Shown here piece by piece: positions 7,120-13,662 of a stretch of DNA of 13,929 nucleotides. Positions within the stretch are counted from its first letter, which is position 1. Each line of letters begins with the position of its first letter. This DNA comes from JBNJGT01 sp046496745 (GTDB taxonomy: Archaea; Nanobdellota; Nanobdellia; Woesearchaeales; JACJVW01): positions 1 to 13,929 of the forward strand of contig JAWOGQ010000058.1 in the NCBI GenBank assembly GCA_046496745.1, in the 5' to 3' direction. The translations under genes were made by a program, and so were the position numbers. The notes beneath the pieces are model-generated. The model was not told the DNA's origin. It made no database searches and saw only the letters and a list, made by a program, of their open reading frames with translations.

Positions 7120-7789
7120 AGGTATAGCTTTTCTGATTGTCCTGATTGTCCAGAAGGGATTGCATCCCTTCCTTGTGACCTGCACCAACAATTGCGAGAA
7201 TATGAGCATCGGGATTGCCTGCTTGTATACGTTTAAGGCGGGAGACCATGTGATGGTTCCTGTCTTCAATCAGGACCTTGTAGATGGAAGGATAGCGGTC
7301 CTTTACCTGCTTGAGTAGCGTTTCCACTAACTTGTCTGAAGGGACCTTGGAGAGGTCCATCTGCTTCAGCTGTTGGCGATACTGCCTTGAGAAGGTATCA
7401 AGAAACATGTGCCACTTGTCTTTCCAGGTAAGATTTCTTGAAAAATTTCTCAAGGTCATCTCAATATCCTGGTCAATAAGAGCTATCTTTGAACCTATAT
7501 TCTGGGCTTCTTTGACTGCGGCAAGCATGTCTGAGCCAGGCTTTATGCCTACAATATTTCCTAGTTTTTTCTGGGCCCAGGAACCCAGGAGGGTGAAAAG
7601 GAAGCCCTGAAAACCGATGCGGGAGATGTCCTTGAAGCTTACTTTTGTCTCAATCTCATTCTTTAAGGCATAAAGGCGTTTCTTATCCAGCTCAACAGCA
7701 ACAATATCAGGCTGTTTTTCTTTAATATGGGAGGTAATCTCATCAATGCTTTGCTTAGCAATGTGAGATGTGCCTATTATCTCAATCAT
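7103..7789 (-). CDS. TraB/PrgY-family protein, soluble short form
   Basis: A 228-residue member of the TraB/PrgY (GumN-related) family. Visible motifs are GTSH (6-9), VAVELDKKR (30-38), GSDMLAAV (85-92), IALIDQDIEMTL (102-113), EDRNHHM (175-181, usually ER...M) and IVGAGHKEGM (200-209). Bacterial PrgY lowers pheromone activity and the family has a predicted metal-dependent hydrolase fold, but the role in archaea is unknown. Many archaeal members carry C-terminal membrane segments; this one ends soon after the GAGH motif and appears soluble. The ATG at 7789 is preferred over an in-frame TTG at 7798 because a TATA box lies about 26 bp before it and the family motif begins immediately after. It is transcribed alone, opposite to the aminotransferase gene and divergent from the TrmB-type regulator. 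Confidence 0.85.
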   Translation of the reverse strand: MIEIIGTSHIAKQSIDEITSHIKEKQPDIVAVELDKKRLYALKNEIETKVSFKDISRIGFQGFLFTLLGSWAQKKLGNIVGIKPGSDMLAAVKEAQNIGSKIALIDQDIEMTLRNFSRNLTWKDKWHMFLDTFSRQYRQQLKQMDLSKVPSDKLVETLLKQVKDRYPSIYKVLIEDRNHHMVSRLKRIQAGNPDAHILAIVGAGHKEGMQSLLDNQDNQKSYTFTYSL

Positions 7790-7811
7790 GAAGTGCAAGA
7801 TATGCCTGTGT

Positions 7812-7819
7812 TTTATAAA
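7812..7819 (-). promoter_or_regulatory. TATA box for the TraB-family gene
   Basis: TTTATAAA is centred 26-27 bp before the ATG at 7789, predicting a leaderless transcript and excluding the TTG at 7798 as start. The box is self-complementary, so it could also direct transcription to the right. Confidence 0.6.
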
Positions 7820-7873
7820 GGTTTATACTGACAAAAACAAAAACTTAAATAGGTGAAAGATGTTACTATCAAA

Positions 7874-7885
7874 AGAGTATACTCT
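7874..7885. repeat. Perfect 12-bp palindrome AGAGTATACTCT
   Basis: A perfect 12-bp inverted repeat in the divergent spacer between the TraB-family gene and the TrmB-type regulator. The hexamer TATACT occurs here and also at 7824-7829 and 7893-7898 region (as GTTTATACT at 7821-7829 and 7889-7897). It may be a protein-binding site, possibly for the adjacent regulator, but no known TrmB operator matches it. Confidence 0.35.
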
Positions 7886-7921
7886 GTTGTTTATACTTTA
7901 CGATGAACCTACAAAGATTAT

Positions 7922-7954
7922 AAACGGTTTAACTCATAAGCGGTAAAAAACCGT
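7922..7954. promoter_or_regulatory. Cluster of ACGG/CCGT inverted repeats upstream of the regulator gene
   Basis: AAACGGTTT (7922-7930, dyad with a one-base centre) is followed by CGGTAAAAAACCG (7941-7953, 4-bp arms CGGT/ACCG). The heptamer ACGGTTT at 7924-7930 also pairs with AAACCGT at 7948-7954. The cluster lies just before TATTAATA (7959-7966), a weak candidate TATA box for the regulator gene, so bound protein could affect initiation. Function is inference. Apart from these repeats and the promoters I see nothing convincing in the 227-bp spacer. Confidence 0.35.
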
Positions 7955-8000
7955 AACATATTAATAGTAGTATATGTCGGATTGTTTAAAAATAAAAAAG

Positions 8001-8010
8001 AGGGGGAGGA
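8001..8010 (+). promoter_or_regulatory. Strong Shine-Dalgarno sequence setting a TTG start
   Basis: AGGGGGAGGA precedes the TrmB-type regulator. It sits 6 bases before the TTG at 8017 but 12 before the in-frame GTG at 8023, so it favours the TTG. This is the clearest ribosome binding site in the window and implies a transcript with a leader. Confidence 0.65.
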
Positions 8011-8016
8011 TACAAG

Positions 8017-8832
8017 TTGATTGTGAAAGAAGAGTTTTTGAACAAGCTACGGCGATATTTTTCTTTGAACCTTTATGAGGTCAAAGTATGGACTGCGCTA
8101 TTGTCAAGAGGAGTCTCTACAGCTGGAGAATTGTCTGATATAGCTAATGTCCCCAGGTCACGAAGCTATGATGTTTTGGAATCTCTGGAGAAAAAAGGGT
8201 TTGTGGTCATGAAGATCGGAAAACCCATCAAATACATTGCTGTTCCGCCAAATGAAGTCATAGAGCGTGTAAAGAAACACATGCAGGAGGATTCGGATAA
8301 CCGGATCAAGCGGCTTGAAAATCTTAAGGAAACAGAAATTCTGGAGGAGTTGAATACTTTGCATAATCAAGGGGTTGAGCTTGTTGAGCCATCTGAACTT
8401 TCAGGAAGCCTGAGGGGAAGGCATAACCTGTACAACCATCTTGAATTGACCATAAGGAATGCTGAAAAGACAGTTACCCTGGTAACCACAACACAGGGAT
8501 TCCTGAGAAAGGTTGATGGATTGAAGCCTACGTTCCAGGCAATACACAAGCGAGGTGTCACTATCCGGATCGCAGCGCCACTTACCAAAGAATGCAAGGA
8601 ATCAGTGGATGAGATCTCACAGTATGCTGAAGTGAGAGATTCACATATAAAATCCAGGTTCTGTGTGGTCGATGGTAAGGAGCTTGTGTTCATGGTTCTT
8701 GATGATGAGTCGGTGCATCCTACTTATGACCTGGGAATATGGATAAATACGCCTTTCTTTGCATCTGCGCTTGAGGAATTGTTCGAGCTTGGCTGGAAGA
8801 GCATGAAACAGCCAAAATTTGCAAAAAAATAG
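8017..8832 (+). CDS. TrmB-family transcriptional regulator with PLD-like effector domain
   Basis: A 271-residue regulator. Residues 8-85 form a TrmB-type winged helix-turn-helix, with the recognition helix around NVPRSRSYDVLESLEKKGFV (44-63) and the wing KIGKPIKYIAVPP (66-78). Residues 80-115 are a charged, probably coiled helix for dimerisation. Residues 145-262 resemble the phospholipase-D-like C-terminal domain found in this family; the place of the catalytic HxK motif reads SRFCVVDGKELVF (213-225), so it should be a sensing and not a catalytic domain. Family members bind sugars or other metabolites and repress or activate transport and central metabolism; the ligand here is unknown. It has its own leader, strong Shine-Dalgarno and TTG start, and palindromes lie upstream, so autoregulation is possible. 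A T-run follows, separating it from pheS. Confidence 0.87.
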   Translation: MIVKEEFLNKLRRYFSLNLYEVKVWTALLSRGVSTAGELSDIANVPRSRSYDVLESLEKKGFVVMKIGKPIKYIAVPPNEVIERVKKHMQEDSDNRIKRLENLKETEILEELNTLHNQGVELVEPSELSGSLRGRHNLYNHLELTIRNAEKTVTLVTTTQGFLRKVDGLKPTFQAIHKRGVTIRIAAPLTKECKESVDEISQYAEVRDSHIKSRFCVVDGKELVFMVLDDESVHPTYDLGIWINTPFFASALEELFELGWKSMKQPKFAKK

Positions 8833-8845
8833 TTTTTTTTCTTTT
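8833..8845 (+). terminator. T-run terminator after the TrmB-type gene
   Basis: Eight consecutive T residues followed by CTTTT begin just after the TAG stop. Archaeal RNA polymerase terminates on such runs without a hairpin, so this probably ends the regulator transcript before the pheS promoter. Confidence 0.5.
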
Positions 8846-8856
8846 ATAGCAACTTT

Positions 8857-8864
8857 TTTATAAT
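8857..8864 (+). promoter_or_regulatory. TATA box for the pheS operon
   Basis: TTTATAAT is centred about 25 bp before the ATG at 8885. The alternative ATG at 8867 lies almost against the box and would be upstream of the predicted transcription start, so the internal ATG is preferred. A second AT-rich box at 8842-8848 could shift the start a little upstream. Confidence 0.5.
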
Positions 8865-8884
8865 CTATGGGGTTTGTAGACGAT

Positions 8885-10387
8885 ATGACTCATGAGAAAC
8901 TGATAGCTTCATTGCACCTTTATGAAAGGACAGTAATACAACATCTCAAGAATGTTTGCACTCTTTCTGGCCTGGCCGAGAAATCTGGTCTTCAACAGGT
9001 CGAGATAATGCGCGGTCTTCAATGGCTTGAAAACAAGAAAGTTCTCTCCATCGAGACACAGACAAAAGAGATAATAGAGCTTGATGAGAATGGGAGAATA
9101 TATGCAAATGAAGGACTTCCTGAAAGGATATTGCTTGAGGAGATCAAGAAGGGCGCAAAGGGCCTGAAAGATATAAAAGGGATATCGCAACAGGAAGCAG
9201 GGGTTGCAATGGGTGTATTGAAATCCATTGGGGCAATCAAATTCGAGAACAAGGAATTCGAGCTTACTGAAAAAGGAAAAGGACTCAAAGAGACAGGGGA
9301 AGAAAAGGTTCTCAGGAAAATCTCCAAAGGAATCTCCAAAAATGATCTTTCAGAAGATGAAATCTCTGCCCTTCAAAGCCTGAAGAAAAGGAAGAAGATA
9401 ATAAAGATTAAGGAGACAAAAGAGAAGGTGGCTCACCCTACTGAGTTAGGAAAAGAGCTCATGGAGATGGATATCTCTTCACAGGATTTTGTTGAGAGGC
9501 TCACGCCTGAGATGCTAAAAGACGGAAGCTGGAAGGACAAGACCTTCAGGAGATATGATGTCACAATAAACGTTCCAAAGATCAATGGCGGAAGACGCCA
9601 TTTCATGAATGAATCAATCGAATACGCAAAACGTATCTGGCTTGACCTGGGATTCCAGGAGATAACAGGGCCATATGTGCAGACCAGTTTCTGGGTGTTT
9701 GATGCGCTTTTTACTGCGCAGGACCATCCTGTGCGGGAGATGCAGGATACATTTTTCCTGGAGAACCCTGCGAAAGGGAAGCTTCCGGACAAGGTAACTG
9801 ATGCTATCAAACAAGCCCATGAAGAGGGTATTGAAGGAAGCACAGGATGGCAGTATGAATGGGATCCTGAGGAGGCAAAACAGAACGTGCTCAGGACACA
9901 TACTACAGTGCTGAGTGTACAGACTCTTGCTTCTCTCAAGGAAGTGAAGCCTGGAAAATACTTCATGCTTGGCCGTAACTTCAGGAATGAAACAGTGGAC
10001 TGGTCACATCTGTTCGAGTTCAACCAGACAGACGGGATAGTGATAGACCCTGATGCGAACTTTCGGAACCTGCTTGGTTACCTCAAGCAATTCTTCAAGA
10101 AGATGGGTTTTCCTGATGCAAGATTCAGGCCTGCTTTTTTCTCATACACTGAACCTTCGGTTGAGATAGATGTATGGCATCCTGTGCATAAGAAGTGGCT
10201 TGAGCTTGGTGGAGCAGGCATGTTCAGACCAGAGGTTGTCATCCCTTTGCTTGGAGCAGATATCCCTGTGCTTGCATGGGGACCTGGTTTTGACAGGGTC
10301 ATAATCGATTATTATGATATCCATGATATAAGGGACTTGTACAAGAATGACCTCAAACAGTTGCGTGAGATGAAAGCATGGATCTGA
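8885..10387 (+). CDS. pheS: Phenylalanine--tRNA ligase alpha subunit
   Basis: The catalytic subunit of PheRS (500 residues from this start), which charges tRNA-Phe as an (alpha-beta)2 enzyme. The first 200 or so residues contain repeated winged-helix segments, as in archaeal and eukaryotic alpha subunits that grip tRNA. The class II catalytic core follows: motif 1 region FMNESIEYAKRIWLDLGF (240-257), QTSFWVFDALFTAQDHPVRE (266-285), RTHTT (337-341), motif 2 GRNFRNETVDWSHLFEFNQ (363-381), the FFSYTEPS loop (419-426), and motif 3 GWGPGFDR-type sequence AWGPGFDRVI (464-473). The ATG at 8867 would add six residues, but promoter position favours 8885. The last 10 bp overlap the Yip1-type gene, an unusual insertion between pheS and pheT. 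Confidence 0.95.
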   Translation: MTHEKLIASLHLYERTVIQHLKNVCTLSGLAEKSGLQQVEIMRGLQWLENKKVLSIETQTKEIIELDENGRIYANEGLPERILLEEIKKGAKGLKDIKGISQQEAGVAMGVLKSIGAIKFENKEFELTEKGKGLKETGEEKVLRKISKGISKNDLSEDEISALQSLKKRKKIIKIKETKEKVAHPTELGKELMEMDISSQDFVERLTPEMLKDGSWKDKTFRRYDVTINVPKINGGRRHFMNESIEYAKRIWLDLGFQEITGPYVQTSFWVFDALFTAQDHPVREMQDTFFLENPAKGKLPDKVTDAIKQAHEEGIEGSTGWQYEWDPEEAKQNVLRTHTTVLSVQTLASLKEVKPGKYFMLGRNFRNETVDWSHLFEFNQTDGIVIDPDANFRNLLGYLKQFFKKMGFPDARFRPAFFSYTEPSVEIDVWHPVHKKWLELGGAGMFRPEVVIPLLGADIPVLAWGPGFDRVIIDYYDIHDIRDLYKNDLKQLREMKAWI

Positions 10388-10980
10388 ACAAATACAAAAA
10401 CCTGCTAATCAATCCTGACAGGTTTTTTGGTTCTGTAAAAAAAGAAAAATCCATACTGAAACCTTTCTTATTCTATGCAGCAGTAATCGGGATCTTCTAC
10501 CTGACAAGCCTTGTTGCAAGCATGATAGGAGAAATTATCCTTGCAGGAATCAAGGGTGAACCTCCAATAAGGATGTTTGCAATAACAATCGTGTCAGGTG
10601 TTCTTGGTTTTATGATTGCGTTAATAACTATCTTCATCAGTGCAGGAGTATTGCACCTATTCATAACGATGCTCGGGGGAAAAGGAGATTATCTTCAGAC
10701 ATTCAAACTTTCATGTTATGGTACTGTACCTTTCCTTTTCCTGGCAATCCTAAATTTTTTTACAATCATACCTGTACTTGGACAGATCATATTAGGGGTG
10801 GGCCTGATTGCTGCAGTAGTGATCCAGCTTATCCTTGAGGTCAAAGGGGCACGCGTATTGCATGAGATGACCACAGGGAGGGCTGTTGTAGCAGTTGTTG
10901 TAATACCTTTAATATTGGGCTTCATATTATTCATGTCCATTTTAGCTCTAGTAATAATAATTGGATTAGGTGTACTCTAA
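10378..10980 (+). CDS. Yip1-domain membrane protein
   Basis: A 200-residue integral membrane protein with about five hydrophobic segments (29-52, 68-98, 114-132, 134-154 and 169-197). It fits the Yip1 domain family: NPDRFF near the N-terminus (12-17), GGKGDYLQTFKLSCYGTVP (100-118) and LHEMTTGRAVVAVVVIP (161-177) correspond to the family's G-x-G..y..t..l..y...P and L...h..s..rA.....P pattern. Eukaryotic Yip1 proteins act with Rab GTPases, but the role of prokaryotic members is unknown. Its start overlaps the pheS stop by 10 bp and the pheT ATG follows its stop after 1 bp, so it is co-translated with both PheRS subunits. No reason for a link to tRNA charging can be read from the sequence. Confidence 0.85.
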   Translation: MDLNKYKNLLINPDRFFGSVKKEKSILKPFLFYAAVIGIFYLTSLVASMIGEIILAGIKGEPPIRMFAITIVSGVLGFMIALITIFISAGVLHLFITMLGGKGDYLQTFKLSCYGTVPFLFLAILNFFTIIPVLGQIILGVGLIAAVVIQLILEVKGARVLHEMTTGRAVVAVVVIPLILGFILFMSILALVIIIGLGVL

Positions 10981-10981
10981 A

Positions 10982-12631
10982 ATGCCAACTGTCACATTAA
11001 ACAAAAAGGAATTCGAGAAGCTTGTGGGAAAGACACTACCTCTAGAGGAACTCAAGGATCGGATCAGCATGCTGGGAACTGATCTTGAGAGTATTGAGGG
11101 AAATGAGATAGTGGTAGAGGTGTTCCCGAACAGGCCGGACATGCTTTCTGAACAGGGTTTTGCGCGGGCTTTCTCCAGCTTTATCGGAGAGAAGAAAGGA
11201 TTGAGGGAATACAAAGTCAGGGAATCCGGGCAGGAAGTAGTGATAGATAAGACTGTCAGGGAGGTAAGGCCTTATACAGTATGCGCTATTGTAAGGAACC
11301 TGGAACTTACTGACGAGAAGATAAGAGAGATTGTCCAGATACAGGAGAAATTGCATGTCACACAACTGCGGAAGCGTAAAAAAGGGGCAATAGGGATCTA
11401 TCCCATGGAGGCAATAGATTTTCCGATCACTTTCTGCGGGAAAAAGCCTGAAGAGATATCTTTCAGACCGCTTGAAGCAGATTCTGAAATGAGCGCAAAT
11501 GAAATCCTTGAAAACCACCCGACCGGGAAGGATTATGGATTCTTACTTGAAGGATACAATGCGTATCCTTTGTTCATAGATGCAAAGGGACAGATACTTT
11601 CGATGCCGCCAATCGTTAACAGCCATACCACCGGAAAGGTTAATACTGATACCAAGGATGTTTTTATCGAATGTTCAGGTTTTGATTACAAAATCCTTTC
11701 AAGGTGCCTGAATATAATAGTCACTGCTTTCGCAGATATGGGAGGAGAAATACAATCCATTACACTCAAATACCCGGAAGAGAAGCATGTCACTCCAGAC
11801 CTGAGTCCTAGCAAGCATGAATTTGACCTTGAATATATCAACAGGAGACTTGGTTTATCATTGAACCTTGAAGAGGCAAAGGAACTGCTTGAGCGAATGG
11901 GTTATGGTTTTGAGGATGGAAAAGTGCTTGTTCCTTCCTACAGGACTGACATAATGCACATGGTTGATTTTGTCGAGGATATCGCAATCGCTTATGGATA
12001 CGAGAACTTTGATGTGGTCATACCGGAACGAGGAACTGTAGGACAGGAAGACCCTTTTGAGAGGTACAAGGCAAAGACTGCACAGATCATAGCAGGGCTT
12101 GGGATGATAGAGATCAATACGCATCATCTCACAAATCGTGAGCACCAATGCACGAGGATGAATGCTGAGATTCAGCTCGTAACACTTAGGAATGCCATAT
12201 CTGCTGAACATAACGCACTTCGTGCATGGATGATACCGACGCTTTGCGAGACACTTGCGAACAATAAGCATAATGAGTATCCCCAGGAGATATTCGGTTT
12301 CGGATCAATATTCAAGCTGGATGAAAGCACTGAGACCGGAGTCAAAGAGGATGAAAGATTAGGAGTTGCAATATGCAAGGAAGATGCTGATTTCACGGCA
12401 ATAAAGCAGGTCTTTGATTATCTCTGCAGAAGTCTTGACCTATCCTATGAGTTCGAGGAGACCGAACACCCCTCATTCATACCCGGAAGGGTGGCAAGGG
12501 TAAAAGTGAACGGCAAAAAGGTCGCGTATGTTGGAGAGCTTCATCCGGCTGTTCTTACAAACTGGCGTATTGAGATGCCTGTGGCGGTATTTGAGCTTAA
12601 CATGAGTGATATGTATGAAACGCAAGCATGA
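10982..12631 (+). CDS. pheT: Phenylalanine--tRNA ligase beta subunit, archaeal short type
   Basis: A 549-residue beta subunit, normal length for the archaeal/eukaryotic form, which lacks the N-terminal OB-fold and C-terminal anticodon-binding domain of bacterial PheT. Order: B1-like domain with PNRPDMLSEQGFARA (49-63), the B3/B4 domain (about 90-265) with LREYKVRE and the PPIVNSHTTGKV segment (209-220) used in editing mischarged Tyr-tRNA, the B5 domain (about 275-345) with VPSYRTDIMHMVDFVEDIA (317-335) containing the conserved R.D....D..E, and a catalytic-like core (355-545) with HPSFIPGRVA (496-505) and VGELHP (517-522). The ATG is preferred to the in-frame GTG at 10970, which lies inside the Yip1-type gene; AGGTG at 10968-10972 can serve as Shine-Dalgarno. 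It overlaps a small membrane-protein gene by 17 bp. Confidence 0.95.
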   Translation: MPTVTLNKKEFEKLVGKTLPLEELKDRISMLGTDLESIEGNEIVVEVFPNRPDMLSEQGFARAFSSFIGEKKGLREYKVRESGQEVVIDKTVREVRPYTVCAIVRNLELTDEKIREIVQIQEKLHVTQLRKRKKGAIGIYPMEAIDFPITFCGKKPEEISFRPLEADSEMSANEILENHPTGKDYGFLLEGYNAYPLFIDAKGQILSMPPIVNSHTTGKVNTDTKDVFIECSGFDYKILSRCLNIIVTAFADMGGEIQSITLKYPEEKHVTPDLSPSKHEFDLEYINRRLGLSLNLEEAKELLERMGYGFEDGKVLVPSYRTDIMHMVDFVEDIAIAYGYENFDVVIPERGTVGQEDPFERYKAKTAQIIAGLGMIEINTHHLTNREHQCTRMNAEIQLVTLRNAISAEHNALRAWMIPTLCETLANNKHNEYPQEIFGFGSIFKLDESTETGVKEDERLGVAICKEDADFTAIKQVFDYLCRSLDLSYEFEETEHPSFIPGRVARVKVNGKKVAYVGELHPAVLTNWRIEMPVAVFELNMSDMYETQA

Positions 12632-12773
12632 GCAGTATGTGGCAGTGTTTCTGATTACGGTTGCACTGCTGGATTTTTTGAATGTGTTCTCTTTTATAGG
12701 AATAGCACTGTCACATAAATTTTTTGATATCGTTTTTATCCTGATAGGATTATATATGATAATAAAGAAATAA
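12615..12773 (+). CDS. Small two-segment membrane protein, unrecognised
   Basis: A 52-residue frame starting within the last 17 bp of pheT and ending 2 bp before the converging eL14 gene. It begins with a basic stretch (MKRKHEQY) and has two hydrophobic segments, about 8-30 and 36-50, joined by a short SHKFFD turn, then ends in Lys-Lys. The basic N-terminus and the clean hydrophobic pattern over its whole length, filling exactly the space between two genes, suggest a real gene. I do not recognise a family. It would be translated by coupling from the pheS-Yip1-pheT transcript; with the Yip1-type protein it is the second membrane protein of that unit. Confidence 0.6.
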   Translation: MKRKHEQYVAVFLITVALLDFLNVFSFIGIALSHKFFDIVFILIGLYMIIKK

Positions 12774-12775
12774 AG

Positions 12776-13057
12776 TTATTTTCTTTTCTTAGTTGGTTTT
12801 TCTGCAACCTGTTTAGCCTTTTTCTCTGTTATCTCTATACCAATATCCTTTAGCTTTTGGACGACTTTTGCATGGTCTGCATTCTTCTCTATCTCAATTG
12901 TCTTGTCCAGTGGCTCAAGATGGGCCATGTTGCATTTCTTACGACGGGTCTGTCCGTCAATCAGAACGTAGTTATTCTCAAGCACGTCAAGAACCACGCA
13001 TTTCATCCGTGCGTCTCTTCCTGCTAGCTTAACACATATTCTTCCTATATCAATCAT
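12776..13057 (-). CDS. rpl14e: 50S ribosomal protein eL14
   Basis: A 93-residue ribosomal protein of the large subunit, found in archaea and eukaryotes only. It starts with the typical IDIGRICVKLAGRDA (2-16), with a KOW-like beta barrel to about residue 52 (CVVLDVLENNYVLIDG, then RRKKCNMAHLEPL), followed by a charged helical tail rich in lysine. GAGGAG lies about 8 bases before the ATG, so it has a Shine-Dalgarno sequence as expected for an internal operon gene. It follows eL34 after 34 bp. In many archaea cytidylate kinase lies between eL34 and eL14 and the pseudouridine synthase Cbf5 follows; neither is here. Confidence 0.93.
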   Translation of the reverse strand: MIDIGRICVKLAGRDARMKCVVLDVLENNYVLIDGQTRRKKCNMAHLEPLDKTIEIEKNADHAKVVQKLKDIGIEITEKKAKQVAEKPTKKRK

Positions 13058-13091
13058 TTTTTATCTCCTCTCTCTAATAGCCGTCACCGTA

Positions 13092-13349
13092 CTATTGGGA
13101 GTGCGCTTCTTCCTTAATCACTCTTCTAGAACAGGAACTACAAAGAACACCGCCAAAAGGTCTTTCAGGTCTCTTCTGGGTTTTTGTGCACTTGCTTACA
13201 TCCCTTGGAACTCCTGAGAGCTGTACACCGCACATTGCGCAGTGTGCAATTGAAGGGGTTCGCTCCTCATAATGAACAGCAAGACGGCCACCTGGTGTCT
13301 TCTTGGATACTTTTCTCTTTGCGTTTGATTTGTGTTTTCCTGATGGCAT
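13092..13349 (-). CDS. rpl34e: 50S ribosomal protein eL34
   Basis: An 85-residue archaeal/eukaryotic large-subunit protein. It shows the KKTPGGRLAVHYEERTPS segment (16-33), a zinc ribbon with Cys37-x2-Cys40 and Cys70-x2-Cys73, and KTQKRPERPFGGVLC (56-70), all family hallmarks. The chosen ATG gives the usual MPxG... beginning; a longer frame from 13373 adds eight residues but its start codon lies within the TATA box, so it cannot be used from that promoter. It is the first gene of a two-gene operon with eL14. Confidence 0.94.
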   Translation of the reverse strand: MPSGKHKSNAKRKVSKKTPGGRLAVHYEERTPSIAHCAMCGVQLSGVPRDVSKCTKTQKRPERPFGGVLCSSCSRRVIKEEAHSQ

Positions 13350-13372
13350 GGGTAGACTGGAACCGGGTTCCA

Positions 13373-13380
13373 TTTATAAA
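13373..13380 (-). promoter_or_regulatory. TATA box for the eL34-eL14 operon
   Basis: TTTATAAA is centred about 27 bp before the ATG at 13349, predicting a leaderless mRNA that begins with the eL34 start codon. It overlaps the ATG of the longer alternative frame. Confidence 0.6.
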
Positions 13381-13453
13381 TATTACTGTGAATGATTTAG
13401 GTTTTTCTGTTAGATTCCCTGTTATCTTAAGGAAATTTTAAAAACTCTGAAGA

Positions 13454-13465
13454 AATAGTACTATT
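13454..13465. promoter_or_regulatory. Perfect 12-bp palindrome, candidate AbrB operator 1
   Basis: AATAGTACTATT is perfectly self-complementary and lies about 45 bp before the AbrB-type start codon, upstream of its AT-rich promoter (TAATAAAAATATA, 13481-13493). Its core TAGTACTA recurs at 13500-13507. A binding site for the AbrB-type protein is inferred from position and symmetry. Confidence 0.45.
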
Positions 13466-13491
13466 AAAGTAATCTAAAGATAATAAAAATA

Positions 13492-13507
13492 TACTAATTT
13501 AGTACTA
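13492..13507. promoter_or_regulatory. Nested palindromes at the AbrB start, candidate operator 2
   Basis: TACTAA-T-TTAGTA (13492-13504) is a perfect 13-bp dyad, and TAGTACTA (13500-13507) is a perfect 8-bp palindrome that runs into the ATG. Protein bound here would cover the predicted transcription start and first codon, an ideal place for repression. Confidence 0.45.
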
Positions 13508-13662
13508 TGGTAAAGATAGTCAACAACAAGGGCCAGTACAAGATCACCATCCCAAAAGATATCATGCTGAGCAAGGGATGGGATGAAAACACCAGGGTCA
13601 GGTTTGTTGAGGACACTGAAGGCAACATAATTCTCAAGGAGATAGAAAATGCTAGAGATTAG
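13507..13662 (+). CDS. AbrB/SpoVT-type DNA-binding protein, single domain
   Basis: A 51-residue protein consisting of one swapped-hairpin AbrB domain: IVNNKGQYKITIPKDIMLSK (4-23) and the GWDENTRVRFVEDTEGNIIL stretch (24-43) with the expected alternating strands. Such proteins bind DNA as dimers and act as regulators or as antitoxins. No toxin gene is seen next to it; the following gene encodes a membrane protein and overlaps it by 14 bp. TACTA-type palindromes surround its promoter and start codon, which suggests autoregulation. An AT-rich TATA-like run at about 13480-13493 lies 20-25 bp upstream, close enough for a nearly leaderless mRNA. Clear lower size and clean domain match make it a real gene. 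Confidence 0.82.
   Translation: MVKIVNNKGQYKITIPKDIMLSKGWDENTRVRFVEDTEGNIILKEIENARD

Noticed and set aside
7860..7946. A 28-codon frame in the spacer before the TrmB-type gene, with GGTGA close upstream of its ATG
   Set aside because: It is very short, has no recognisable pattern, its Shine-Dalgarno spacing is only 3 bases, and it is better explained as regulatory spacer containing palindromes.
9433..10023. Long minus-strand frame (196 codons) opposite pheS
   Set aside because: It lies opposite the strongly conserved pheS core, and its composition is that of a complementary-frame shadow.
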